Positions 45,192-54,233 of a stretch of DNA of 64,000 bases are shown one piece after another (the stretch's first letter is position 1; each line of letters begins with the position of its first letter). The notes under the pieces were generated by a model, which did no database searches, was not told the DNA's origin, and worked only from the letters and a program-made list of their open reading frames with translations. Position numbers and translations under genes: made by a program. Location: the NCBI GenBank assembly GCA_028284235.1, contig JANQSC010000026.1, positions 47,141-111,140 of the forward strand, in the 5' to 3' direction. Source of the stretch: Opitutaceae bacterium (GTDB lineage: Bacteria > Verrucomicrobiota > Verrucomicrobiia > Opitutales > Opitutaceae).

Positions 45192-46445
45192 ATGGCCGAA
45201 TCCGATAGTCAAACCCCGCCCAAGAGTGCTCGACTGCTGTCGCTCGACGTCTTTCGAGGGCTGATTATGGTCTCCCTGGCCTTTAATGGATTTGGCCTCG
45301 AACGAACTGCGATTGCCCACTTGCGGGACAATCCCGACTCGTGGTTCTGGTCGTTCATCAAATTCCAGACATCGCACGTGCAGTGGCTCGGGTGCAGCTA
45401 TTGGGACCTTATCCAACCGGCGTTTATGTTCATGGTTGGGTTGTCTATGGCGTACTCCTATGTGAAGCGACAGCGTGAAGGGCATTCGTACCGACGCATG
45501 TTGGGACACGCGACTACGCGGGCGTTTATCCTGATTGGTCTCGGGATATTTCTCTCCTCCCAGGGAGCCGCGACTCGCTGGTGGTTCACCAACGTGCTGG
45601 CCCAAATGGGTCTCGGGTACGTGTTCCTCTTTTTACTCTGGGGGCGCGGAGTTCGGAATCAGGCGATTGCGGCGGGAGCGACTCTTGTAATCACTTGGAT
45701 CTTGTACGTAGCGTATCCAGGATCTGGATTGGATTTGTCGCAAGGGGCTCCCGATCGAAACGTGTCTCCGAAGTGGGCTCAGACGCATCTGGAGAACGTG
45801 GGTCCGTCGTGGCACAAGAACGCCAACGTAGGGCATGCCTTCGACGTGTGGCTTCTTAATCTCATGCCGAAGCGGGCTCCGTTCACGGGTGAAGGCTCCG
45901 AGCAGATTCGCAAACCTTTTGTGGCGAATCCGGGCGGGTACCAAACGCTCAATTTTCTGCCTTCGCTGGCGACGATGATCTTCGGCCTCATGTGCGGCGA
46001 GCTGCTTCGTTCGCAAAAGCGGCGAGAGGAGAAGGTCCGCCTCATTCTGGTCGCCAGCATCGCTGGAATCGCGTTGGGCTGGCTGCTCGGCGCGGCGGGG
46101 GTTTGCCCGCTCGTAAAGCGAATTTGGACGCCCTCGTGGGCGCTGTTTTCGACGGGTTGGTGCGGATTGATGCTCGCGGGGCTTTATTGGCTTATCGATA
46201 TCAAGCAGCGTTCTGGCTGGGTGTTCCCCTTTGTCGTCGTAGGAGTGAACTCGACGGCGATCTACATCATGGGAATGACCTTGCGTCCTTGGGTGGCGAA
46301 GAAACTGAAAATCCACTTGGGGGACGAATTGTTCCTGATCGGCGGGCCCAAATTCGAGCCGATGTTTCAAGCGACCTTCGTGGGTCTTTGTCTCTGGCTG
46401 GTTTGCTATGGAATGTACCGGCAAAAGTGGTTTCTCCGAATCTAG
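45192..46445 (+). CDS. DUF5009/HGSNAT-like membrane acyltransferase
   Basis: A 417-residue integral membrane protein. The N-terminus reads RLLSLDVFRGLIMV, the start of the heparan-alpha-glucosaminide N-acetyltransferase/DUF5009 family, followed by about ten hydrophobic segments and a periplasmic loop. The family may transfer acetyl groups across the membrane to glucosamine. A lysosomal-type role in heparan breakdown would fit the SGSH-like sulfatase in this window, but that link is inference. No partner is adjacent. Confidence 0.8.
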   Translation: MAESDSQTPPKSARLLSLDVFRGLIMVSLAFNGFGLERTAIAHLRDNPDSWFWSFIKFQTSHVQWLGCSYWDLIQPAFMFMVGLSMAYSYVKRQREGHSYRRMLGHATTRAFILIGLGIFLSSQGAATRWWFTNVLAQMGLGYVFLFLLWGRGVRNQAIAAGATLVITWILYVAYPGSGLDLSQGAPDRNVSPKWAQTHLENVGPSWHKNANVGHAFDVWLLNLMPKRAPFTGEGSEQIRKPFVANPGGYQTLNFLPSLATMIFGLMCGELLRSQKRREEKVRLILVASIAGIALGWLLGAAGVCPLVKRIWTPSWALFSTGWCGLMLAGLYWLIDIKQRSGWVFPFVVVGVNSTAIYIMGMTLRPWVAKKLKIHLGDELFLIGGPKFEPMFQATFVGLCLWLVCYGMYRQKWFLRI

Positions 46446-46548
46446 GAGGCGGTCCTATGAAAGGGACTGGAAAAATGTCTAAAAACCCGTAGTTTGCCGG
46501 AATGATCTACGCAGGCGCAAGCGTCTGCCACGTCTCCTTACCCCAGTC

Positions 46549-47829
46549 ATGAATAGACGACTTTTTCTCAAATCTTCCTTCGCGACCTTGGCCTTGCCCG
46601 CCATGGAGTCGATTGGCGCCTCGCTTCCGGCCGGCTCTACGGGACTAAACGCGAGCGGGCCGCCGATGCGGATGGTCTGCGTGGGAAATTCATTTGGAAT
46701 GCACCCCGAGTCCTTTTTCCCGAAAACGGCGGGGCGGAATTACGAGATGACGCATCTGCTTTCGCCGCTCGAGCGATTCCGGGAGAAAATGACCGTTTTT
46801 TCCCATCTGGATCATGGAATTAAAGGGGGGCATTTCGCGGTTCATTCGTTTTTGAGCGGGGTGCGCGAGGAGGATGCCAAAGGGATGCCGGATGGGAATC
46901 TAACGGTCGACCAGCGAGCGGCAGAGCACGTGGGAGCATTGACTCGCTTCCCCTCGCTCACAGTTGGAATCGAAGACGGGCTGCATGGCGGCTGCCGCAT
47001 GTGCTGGACGCGAACGGGGGTACGAGTGCCGCCGATACAGGGCCCGCGCGAGGTTTTTCGAAAGCTCTTCGTCAACGAAGGGGAGAACGCCCAGCAAAAA
47101 GCGGCGAACCAGTATAGCGAGCGCCGCTCGATTCTCGACTCAGTACTCGGAGAGGCGAAGAGCCTCAATCGCCGTCTCAGCAGTCGCGACCAGGAAAAGC
47201 TCGGCGAGTATTTCGATTCTATCCGCGATGTGGAGACTCAGTTGGAGTTGGAGAAACGTTGGAGCGATGTGGAGAAACCAAAACCTCCATTTCCAGAGCC
47301 GGAGGACCGCAGCTTTGTCGAGGACATCCCTGTCATGTTCGACTTGCTCGCCGTTGCTTTGCAAACGGACTCGACTCGCATCGCGACTTACGAGCTGGCT
47401 GGGGCGAAGTTCGACACGTCTTTCTTCGGGCTCAGTTCCGGCTACCACAGCCTTTCCCACCACGGGCAAAAGCCGGAGAAAATTGAAGGGCTCGTGACCA
47501 TCGAGCGATTTCAAATGGAGCAGCTCGCCCGGTTTCTAGACAAGCTCCAATCGATCCAGGAGCCCGACACGGACAAGAGTCTGCTCGAGAGCACGATGGT
47601 TCTGTTCGGAAGTGGAATGGGGAATGGAAACGCGCACGTGAACAAGGACCTTCCGCTCGTACTTGCCGGCGGCGGGTTTAAGCACGGAGAACACAAAGTG
47701 TATCCAGAAGAGGAGATACGACGGGTTCCTTTGTGCAATCTTTTCCTCTCCATGCTGCAGCGATTTGGGGTGGCCACGGATTCGTTCGGAACGAGTACCG
47801 GCGCGTTGACCGGTTTGGATTTCGCATGA
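46549..47829 (+). CDS. DUF1552 family Tat-exported protein
   Basis: A 426-residue protein with the twin-arginine leader MNRRLFLKSSFATLALP. DUF1552 landmarks: VGNSFGMHPESFFP, LSPLERFREKMTVFSHLDHG near residue 70, and SGMGNGNAHVNKDLPLVLAGGG near the C-terminus. It is the counterpart of DUF1501 for a second family of paired exported proteins. Its TGA overlaps the ATG of the next gene (ATGA), which shows translational coupling to the DUF1592-type protein. Confidence 0.92.
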   Translation: MNRRLFLKSSFATLALPAMESIGASLPAGSTGLNASGPPMRMVCVGNSFGMHPESFFPKTAGRNYEMTHLLSPLERFREKMTVFSHLDHGIKGGHFAVHSFLSGVREEDAKGMPDGNLTVDQRAAEHVGALTRFPSLTVGIEDGLHGGCRMCWTRTGVRVPPIQGPREVFRKLFVNEGENAQQKAANQYSERRSILDSVLGEAKSLNRRLSSRDQEKLGEYFDSIRDVETQLELEKRWSDVEKPKPPFPEPEDRSFVEDIPVMFDLLAVALQTDSTRIATYELAGAKFDTSFFGLSSGYHSLSHHGQKPEKIEGLVTIERFQMEQLARFLDKLQSIQEPDTDKSLLESTMVLFGSGMGNGNAHVNKDLPLVLAGGGFKHGEHKVYPEEEIRRVPLCNLFLSMLQRFGVATDSFGTSTGALTGLDFA

Positions 47830-50333
47830 GTGGATCGTCTCTAAGGCGAGCGCTATGCAACGCGCTCTTCTCGGGCGCGCTGTTGAGCATTACGAGCGGC
47901 GAAGCCCAAGAGCAGGAATCCGTTGAAGTCGATCCAGCCGCGTTCGAGGCCTCGATCGTGCCTTTTTTGGATACCTACTGCATCGGCTGTCATGGCGCCA
48001 ACGAGCAAAAGGGCGGTCGTCGATTCGACAGGCTTACGTATCCGATTGAAAACGACAATGCCCTTATCGACTATCAGGATATACTCGATCTTCTGAATTT
48101 GGGCGACATGCCTCCCGAGGAGGAAACGCAGCCCTCGGACGCGGAGCGTTTGAAGACGATCGACTGGCTGACTCGAGCGGTTGAGCACGCCCATGAGAAT
48201 CGAACCGAACCCGCGGGGGAGACCGTGTTGAGGCGATTGACGCGTCGCGAGTACGTCAATACGGTCCGCGACCTGTTTCAGATTGACATGAGCATGTTCG
48301 ATCCGACCGAGAGTTTCCCGAGCGAGCGAGCCCACGAGCATCTGGACAATATCGGGGAGACGCTTGTTACTTCCGGGTATTTGTTGAACCGCTATTTCGA
48401 CGCCGCCGACCAGATTGTGGAGAAGGCGCTGGGAACGGTGGAGCGGCCAGCGCCCCAGTCCTGGCGGTTCGCGGGACCGTTTTTGCAACAATCCGAGTTG
48501 GACAAGCGACACTTGGAAGCGCACGGGCGCCGGTATTTGAACATTTACGAGAATCCCAATTCGGATCTGAACTTCGGCGCCTACGCTCCGCTGATCGACT
48601 TCGAAGAAGGAGTGCCGGTTGGTGGGCATTACGAAATTCGAGTCAAGGCGCAGGCCATGAATCGATTTCATGAATACGACGCGAAAACCGTTCCGATGCG
48701 GCCCGAAGAGCCGTTCGTTATGCGGATTGTGCCGGGCCATCGCAAGTTCGGAAGGCTGCACCTGCCGCAGCCGTATGAACCCAACTTGGGAACGTTCACA
48801 CTCTCGGACGATGGACCGCAATGGTACTCTGCCCGGGCTTGGCTGGACGCGGGGTTCTCCCCGCGATTCAACTACATGAACGGGGCGATGAAGATCCGGC
48901 CGGTATTCACGCGAACGGCTCAAATCACTCACGAGCGAATCGACCACACCTTGCCCGAGAAAGATCGGCAAATGGAGAAGTTCGCCTTCTCGATCAAGCA
49001 CGCCAAGATCCCCCACATTCGAATCTACGAAGTGGAGATTGAAGGCCCGTTTTACGACGAGTGGCCGAGTTCGAGTTGGCGAACGATTGTCGGGAACGGC
49101 GATTACGATCCGCGCCTTGCCCGGACGATCTTGACCCGCTTCGCGGAACGCGCCTTCCGTCGTCCCGCGCGAAAGGCGGAGATCGATCGGTTGATGGACG
49201 TGGTCTCCGGGCAAGAGCAGCTGGGACGGGCCCCGATCGACGCTCTGAAGTCGGGGCTGAAAGCGGCGCTGGTGTCCCCGGCGTTTTTGTATCTGGAAGA
49301 GCCGTCGCGAACCGTTGCAAGAAGCGAATTGGACGGATTCGCGATCGCTTCGCGACTGTCGTACTTTTTGTGGGGGACGATGCCCGACGAGACCTTGTTT
49401 AGCTTAGCCCGCAATGGTCGACTGCGAGAACGGCGTGTATTGAATGATCAGGTACAGCGCATGCTGGCGGATGAACGATCCGGTCGCTTTGTGAGCGGGT
49501 TTCTCGACAGCTGGTTGACCATGCGCGATCTGGGCGAAGCGCCGCCGGACCGAAATCGGTTCAACGTCTACTACGAAGCTAACTTGGAAACGGCCATGCG
49601 GAGGGAGACCGAGCAGTTCACGCGCGACCTGCTGGATCGCAACGGGAAGATTACGCGCTTTCTCGACGCGGACTACACCTTTGTGAACGAAGATCTGGCC
49701 GCGCTGTACGACCTCCCGGGCGTGGAGGGCGAGGCGTTTCGGAAGGTCGCTCTCAATGACCCGCGAAGAGGCGGGCTTCTCGGTCAGGCGAGCATTTTGA
49801 AACTCACAGCCAACGGATTTGATACCTCGCCGGTGGTGCGTGGGGTATGGTTGCTGGAGAATCTACTGGGCACGCCTCCGTCTCCGGCCCCGCCAGACGT
49901 AGAGCCGCTGGATCCCGATATTCGCGGCGCCCAAACGATTCGGGAACAGTTGGAGCTGCATAGGAACGACGCCTCGTGCAACGAGTGTCACCGAAAGATT
50001 GATCCGCTTGGATTCGCCTTGGAGAATTTTGACGCGATCGGGCAGTGGCGCAATCGCTACGAAGAGGGTGGTAAGATCGACGCTTCAGGCGAGTTGCCGA
50101 ATGGCGACGCGTTTCACGATGTCGCGGGATTTCGAAAAGCCCTTCTTGCCCGAGAGGATGCGTTTACGCGGGCGCTGTGCGAAAAGATGCTCGCTTATGC
50201 GTTGGGGCGGCGTATCGAACTTTCGGATCGCCGCGAAGTGGACACGGTATTGAAGACACTCGAAGAAAGAGGCGGCGGCTTCCGGGATCTCGTGCAGCTC
50301 GTGGTTACAAGCGAGGCGTTCTCGCGACCCTAG
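47826..50333 (+). CDS. DUF1592/DUF1588/DUF1585 cytochrome-type protein
   Basis: An 835-residue secreted protein with a signal peptide, then a CxxCH site CIGCHG (C52, C55, H56). Domain blocks in order: DUF1587 (RRLTRREYVNTVRDLF), DUF1595 (ILTRFAERAFRRPARKAE), DUF1592 (IASRLSYFLWGTMPDE), DUF1588 with a second CNECH motif and DPLGFALENFDAIGQWR, and DUF1585 at the C-terminus. It starts inside the stop codon of the DUF1552 gene, the conserved pair in PVC genomes. It probably sits in the envelope and may bind heme. Confidence 0.92.
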   Translation: MSGSSLRRALCNALFSGALLSITSGEAQEQESVEVDPAAFEASIVPFLDTYCIGCHGANEQKGGRRFDRLTYPIENDNALIDYQDILDLLNLGDMPPEEETQPSDAERLKTIDWLTRAVEHAHENRTEPAGETVLRRLTRREYVNTVRDLFQIDMSMFDPTESFPSERAHEHLDNIGETLVTSGYLLNRYFDAADQIVEKALGTVERPAPQSWRFAGPFLQQSELDKRHLEAHGRRYLNIYENPNSDLNFGAYAPLIDFEEGVPVGGHYEIRVKAQAMNRFHEYDAKTVPMRPEEPFVMRIVPGHRKFGRLHLPQPYEPNLGTFTLSDDGPQWYSARAWLDAGFSPRFNYMNGAMKIRPVFTRTAQITHERIDHTLPEKDRQMEKFAFSIKHAKIPHIRIYEVEIEGPFYDEWPSSSWRTIVGNGDYDPRLARTILTRFAERAFRRPARKAEIDRLMDVVSGQEQLGRAPIDALKSGLKAALVSPAFLYLEEPSRTVARSELDGFAIASRLSYFLWGTMPDETLFSLARNGRLRERRVLNDQVQRMLADERSGRFVSGFLDSWLTMRDLGEAPPDRNRFNVYYEANLETAMRRETEQFTRDLLDRNGKITRFLDADYTFVNEDLAALYDLPGVEGEAFRKVALNDPRRGGLLGQASILKLTANGFDTSPVVRGVWLLENLLGTPPSPAPPDVEPLDPDIRGAQTIREQLELHRNDASCNECHRKIDPLGFALENFDAIGQWRNRYEEGGKIDASGELPNGDAFHDVAGFRKALLAREDAFTRALCEKMLAYALGRRIELSDRREVDTVLKTLEERGGGFRDLVQLVVTSEAFSRP

Positions 50334-50362
50334 TCAAATGGCGCTAGCGCCTCGTTCCTGTA

Positions 50363-50770
50363 TCAGTGCTCGTCGCCTTGGTAGATCCACATGGGTTCAG
50401 TGTTTCCGGAACGTTCGAATCCGAGACTTCGGTAGAAGGCGATGGCGTCTCCGTCGGCGGTGAGCTGCTGCTGGTGGAATCCGGCGTAGCGCTCCATCAA
50501 ACGCCGCATTATGCCAGATCCGATTCCGTTTCGCTGGTAGTCGGGATGTACGAGCAAGTGAGGGTAGTAGACGACGAGATGGCCGTCGGAAAGGGCGTTG
50601 CCCAGGCCAATAAGCTTCGACTGGTGCCTCGCGGTTACCACGGTATGGGACCCGGCGAGGGCGGCCATAAGCGCCCTCGGCTTGTGGGCGGAAGACCAAT
50701 GGTTCGCTTGGTAGAGCGCGATCACTTCGGCTTCGTCGAGCGAGTCGCCTGCTTGGTAGTGGATATCCAT
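50363..50770 (-). CDS. GNAT family N-acetyltransferase
   Basis: A 135-residue GNAT. Motif A is LLVHPDYQRNGIGSGIM with the (R/Q)xxGxG acetyl-CoA loop QRNGIG; motif B is IAFYRSLGFERSG. It resembles small YafP/RimI-like acetyltransferases of unknown substrate. It is the last gene of a four-gene minus-strand operon. Confidence 0.9.
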   Translation of the reverse strand: MDIHYQAGDSLDEAEVIALYQANHWSSAHKPRALMAALAGSHTVVTARHQSKLIGLGNALSDGHLVVYYPHLLVHPDYQRNGIGSGIMRRLMERYAGFHQQQLTADGDAIAFYRSLGFERSGNTEPMWIYQGDEH

Positions 50771-50777
50771 AATGCAA

Positions 50778-51227
50778 CTACGACTCTGTATCAGAAGATT
50801 CCGTAGTCGGGAAAATCACGTAAGCGGCGATAAATCCTGCAATCAGGCCGACGAACAGTAGTATCGCGCCGCCGATGAATACTGACACGCCGTGATCGGC
50901 TCGGTAGAAATACACCCAGTATCCGCCTCCCATCGCTGCGCCCACACCGCCTCCGATAGAGGAAAACAGCTTGCGGGAGTTTCTGATGCGGTCATTTGAT
51001 TCGTACAGACTTTCAAGCGCGAGAAACAACACGATGGAGGGAATAGTGGTAACAGCTAGGCATCCAACCGCGACTGAAAAGAAACGCGCCAGTAGTTCTG
51101 ACAGGGAAAGTTGCTCGGATATGAGAAAAATGGTCGTAAAAAAGGGGGATGCTATTGCTGGCGGTATGAAAAGAACTCCGAGGAACCGTAGTGCAGGGTA
51201 GGACCATTCTCTGTCTCTATTTCTCAT
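50778..51227 (-). CDS. Small membrane protein, four predicted transmembrane segments
   Basis: A 149-residue protein I do not recognise. Hydrophobic segments lie around residues 12-36, 46-70, 90-110 and 117-140, with a Gly-rich SIGGGVGAAMGGGYW stretch in the third. It has a charged N-terminus (MRNRDRE) and an acidic Ser-rich C-terminus. It is 7 bp from the GNAT gene and 15 bp from the upstream small membrane gene, in one operon. Confidence 0.7.
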   Translation of the reverse strand: MRNRDREWSYPALRFLGVLFIPPAIASPFFTTIFLISEQLSLSELLARFFSVAVGCLAVTTIPSIVLFLALESLYESNDRIRNSRKLFSSIGGGVGAAMGGGYWVYFYRADHGVSVFIGGAILLFVGLIAGFIAAYVIFPTTESSDTES

Positions 51228-51241
51228 TTTTAGATATTTGC

Positions 51242-51475
51242 TTAGATATTCTGGGCGCCCTTCTTGATGAGGATGCCGATTGAAAAGACGACATGAATAA
51301 TGAGACCAGTCAACCAGAGTAGAGAGTGTCTTTCGTATCCAATTTGCAGCCACAATCCAATCGAAAATGCGGAAAGGGCTATCGCAATGGGCAAGGGTCG
51401 AATGGGAGGCGAGATAACGAACCAAATGAGTAGGACAAAGGCGAGCGCGGGAGGGAGAACGAGTACTTTTGTCAT
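51242..51475 (-). CDS. Small membrane protein (77 residues)
   Basis: A 77-residue protein with three hydrophobic segments (about 3-22, 28-45, 50-70) and no recognised domain. Its ATG overlaps the TGA of the upstream methyltransferase gene (ATGA), strong support that it is translated and co-expressed. Confidence 0.7.
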   Translation of the reverse strand: MTKVLVLPPALAFVLLIWFVISPPIRPLPIAIALSAFSIGLWLQIGYERHSLLWLTGLIIHVVFSIGILIKKGAQNI

Positions 51476-52269
51476 GGTTGTGGCGAAGGGGAATTGGATT
51501 TAGTCGCGAACGTAGCGATGTAGGTGGACGTGAACCGATTCAAAGGGGTGGAATCGTCGTCCCAACTGTCTTCATAGAAGCCGCAGATGGAGAATCCCGC
51601 ATTGATTTGCCCTCCAATCTGTTCATCCAGCGTGTGGCCAAACTCGTAGGCGAAATTGGCTTCCTCTATTTTCGCTCGTTTCTCGGGTGGCAGGCTTGTC
51701 AGGTCTGAATAGGGAAGCGCGTATTTGACAACGAGCGCTCCGGACTCTTCGGCATCTTCATGGTCGAATAGAAAAATCGTCGGATTCATGAATCCCGCGA
51801 GAAGTCGTCCGTTTTCCTTGAGGACGCGCGCGCACTCGTTCCACACGGGTTGTATCCGTTCCGAGAACACATTCGAGACTGGATGGAAGATGAGGTCGAA
51901 GGCAGAGTCGCCAAACGTCGATAGGTCGGCCATGTCGCCTTGCGTCGTCGTCAAGTCCAAGCCATCCCGATCTGCGACCATTTGGTCCTTGGCAAGCTGC
52001 TCGTCTGAATTGTCGAAGCTGACGACTTTCGCTCCCGCCGCAGCCAGTACGGGTGCTTGCTGTCCGCCACCCGAAGCGAGGCAAAGAACGCGTTTGCCGG
52101 ACAGATCGCCGAACCAGTTCTTCGGTACCGACTTATTTGGAGTCAAAATTACGTCCCAATTCCCCGTTTTGGCCGACTCGATCGTCTCGCGGTCGACGGG
52201 GACGCTCCAGCGATTTCCGGACTTCGACTGCTCATTCCAAGCAGCGCGATTGTGGGCAACGGTGTCCAT
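51472..52269 (-). CDS. SAM-dependent methyltransferase
   Basis: A 265-residue class I methyltransferase. Motif I reads VLCLASGGGQQAPVLAAAG, then FDNSDEQL (acidic end of strand 2), TQGDMADL and FDLIFHPVSN. The N-terminus MDTVAHNRAAWNEQSKSGNRW is typical of this YcgJ/UbiE-like subgroup. The substrate is unknown. It heads an operon of methyltransferase, two membrane proteins and a GNAT, with start-stop overlap to the next gene. Confidence 0.88.
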   Translation of the reverse strand: MDTVAHNRAAWNEQSKSGNRWSVPVDRETIESAKTGNWDVILTPNKSVPKNWFGDLSGKRVLCLASGGGQQAPVLAAAGAKVVSFDNSDEQLAKDQMVADRDGLDLTTTQGDMADLSTFGDSAFDLIFHPVSNVFSERIQPVWNECARVLKENGRLLAGFMNPTIFLFDHEDAEESGALVVKYALPYSDLTSLPPEKRAKIEEANFAYEFGHTLDEQIGGQINAGFSICGFYEDSWDDDSTPLNRFTSTYIATFATKSNSPSPQP

Positions 52270-52279
52270 AGCGTTTCAG

Positions 52280-52459
52280 AGGGTGTCTAGTGAATCGAAT
52301 GTTGTGAGTTCATTGGTAGGGCCTTCGCTTGCCCGTTCGAGAGCCTCAGGGCCATGAGCTTGTCGTATGGCGAAGTGCCGCGTAGGTTGAGTTTTTAATC
52401 TGCATCCGCGGCATGGCGCAAGCGCCAGCCCTACGTTTCGCGACTTATTAGACACTCCC
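52280..52459. mobile_element. MITE-like repeat element (family B copy 6) with inverted ends
   Basis: The left end is AGGGTGTCTAGTGAATCGAA and the right end, reading inward on the other strand, GGGAGTGTCTAATAAGTCGC. Both contain TGTCTA(A/G)T(A/G)A. Inside lies a family B pair (52316-52435) with GTAGGGCCTTCGCTTGCC and GCGCAAGCGCCAGCCCTAC. TCAG directly abuts both sides (52276-52279 and 52460-52463) and could be a short target duplication. There is no transposase. It abuts the stop codon of the downstream gene. Confidence 0.55.
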
Positions 52460-54226
52460 TCAGGTTTTCGGCTGGCGCGGCTGGATTGGCGGCTGCCACG
52501 CTTGAACGCCGATTGATTTGACTTTGCGTTTGTAGACCTTGTCGCCGCAGGTGGCGTAGATCGTGTCGAAATTCGGCCCGCCGAAGCAGAAATTGGCGAC
52601 GCGTCCATTGGGAGTGCGAAGGATAGCTCGAGGGCGTCCGGCTGAATCGCAAATCTGGATACCCATATTGGTGGCGACCCAGATTTGGCCGATGGTGTCG
52701 ACGCGCACGCCGTCGGCGCGGGCGGAATCCTCGGAGTCTTTGTGATGAAGCCAGATGAGGCGCTGTTTGTGGGCCAGCGTTCCGTCGGGCTTTACCATGA
52801 AGCTATAGATCCACTTGGATTCGTAGTCCGAAACGTAGAGTTGGGTTTGATCGGGGGAGAGGGCGATGCCGTTCGCAAATTTGAGTCCGTGGTCGAGCTC
52901 GACTTTCTCTCCGCTCGGTCGCACGAGCCACACGCGGCTGCGCTCGGAGCGTTTGCTGTCGTTGGTGACGGGTTCGGTGATGTAGAGGTTTCCTTTGACG
53001 TCGACCACGATGTCGTTACCGCGTATTCCCTTAGCAACTACGCTTTTGTTCCCGTCGGCGTCGAATGCCCAGACTTCGCGGGCGTTGGCAGCGAGCGCGT
53101 AGCGTCGCCCATCGGGTCCGTAGGCCATTCCATTTGCTCGCTGGGTATCGGTCATCCATTCAGTCACAGTTCCATCGAGGGCGACATGGTAGGTTTTGCT
53201 GTGGCGTAGATCGTTGAAATAGACATCGCCTTGAGGAGTCGCGACTGGGCCCTCGGTAAATCCGTAGCCGTCTCCGACCAATTCCCAAGGCTCGTCGCGA
53301 AGAATTGACTCGTTGAGCGTCTTGCCTTGGGTGGGGCCGTTTTTAGGGAGTTCGGGCCAGTCTTTCCAGAGCCACCGCATGGCGTCGGGGAACACGGACG
53401 TCGCGTGCTTGGAGTTGTGGCCGCCTTCGCCCCAGGCATGTTTGACTTCGTAGCCCGAGAATTCGAGCGCCCGCTGCATGGCTTGGTTGCCGATCCACCA
53501 GTCGCCGACGTCGAGATGGTTGTCGTTGGTGCCGCCTTGCAGGAAGACGCGGAGGGGTAAGGGCTCGACCTTGCGAATCAGACCGGCGATTTGATCGCCT
53601 CCCCGCATGCTCACGTATGTGCCTACTCCCGTGAATACCCGCGTGTAGCGGAGCGGGTGGGAGAATGCGACCATGAACGCGGCGATGCCGCCACTGCTAT
53701 TTCCCGCGATCATTCGATCGGTCGGGCGTTTCGACAATCGGATGGGGCGACCGTCGCTCGTTTTCATGCGTTCGACGACAGGGAGCAGGTCTCTCTCCAG
53801 GAAGAGCGCGTACTTGTCGTGAAGGCTGTCGTACTCGTAGCTGCGGTTGAGGCGATCGACTTGGGTTTCGGGATCGTCTATTTTAATGCGTCCGTGAAAG
53901 GCGAATACGCCGATTGTTACTGGCATTGCGCCTTTGTGTATCAGATTGTCGAACACGGTCGTGGCGTTGTACTTGATTCCGTCTTGCCCCACGTAGAGGC
54001 AGGCGGGCTGGGAGGCGTCGTATTGAGCGGGTACGTACACCCAGATTTTCCGGGAAGTGCCGGTGAACACTTTGGAGTCGTCAAAGTTGAAGGTCAGGAT
54101 TTCCCCTTTGGGAACGCCGGTTTGCTCGACCGAGTCGGGGTGGGTGGGCCATTCGTCTTGGGCCCAAGCGAACGGCGCGGCGGCGGATAGCAATAGAGAA
54201 GCGAGAGTCGAGTAGACAGATTTCAT
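52460..54226 (-). CDS. Secreted esterase/SMP-30 (gluconolactonase) fusion
   Basis: A 588-residue exported protein. After a signal peptide (AFAWAQ) residues about 35-300 form an alpha/beta-hydrolase of the enterochelin-esterase type, with nucleophile GNSSGG (Ser177) and WGEGGHNSKH for the His. Residues about 310-580 form an SMP-30/gluconolactonase beta-propeller (GYGFTEGPVA, ANGMAYGPDG, FANGIALSPD, SARADGVRVD), with the usual Glu, Asn and Asp metal ligands in place. A two-step attack on an acylated lactone or ester is plausible. It lies 8 bp after the arylsulfotransferase-like gene. Confidence 0.88.
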   Translation of the reverse strand: MKSVYSTLASLLLSAAAPFAWAQDEWPTHPDSVEQTGVPKGEILTFNFDDSKVFTGTSRKIWVYVPAQYDASQPACLYVGQDGIKYNATTVFDNLIHKGAMPVTIGVFAFHGRIKIDDPETQVDRLNRSYEYDSLHDKYALFLERDLLPVVERMKTSDGRPIRLSKRPTDRMIAGNSSGGIAAFMVAFSHPLRYTRVFTGVGTYVSMRGGDQIAGLIRKVEPLPLRVFLQGGTNDNHLDVGDWWIGNQAMQRALEFSGYEVKHAWGEGGHNSKHATSVFPDAMRWLWKDWPELPKNGPTQGKTLNESILRDEPWELVGDGYGFTEGPVATPQGDVYFNDLRHSKTYHVALDGTVTEWMTDTQRANGMAYGPDGRRYALAANAREVWAFDADGNKSVVAKGIRGNDIVVDVKGNLYITEPVTNDSKRSERSRVWLVRPSGEKVELDHGLKFANGIALSPDQTQLYVSDYESKWIYSFMVKPDGTLAHKQRLIWLHHKDSEDSARADGVRVDTIGQIWVATNMGIQICDSAGRPRAILRTPNGRVANFCFGGPNFDTIYATCGDKVYKRKVKSIGVQAWQPPIQPRQPKT

Positions 54227-54233
54227 GGGAGTT

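Noticed and set aside
46457..46492. 11-codon mini-frame before the DUF1552 gene
   Set aside because: It is too short to judge, with no clear ribosome site or conservation evidence.
47853..49214. Minus-strand open frame of 453 codons
   Set aside because: It lies entirely antisense to the DUF1592-type gene, whose domain motifs run through the same DNA. It is a high-GC shadow frame.
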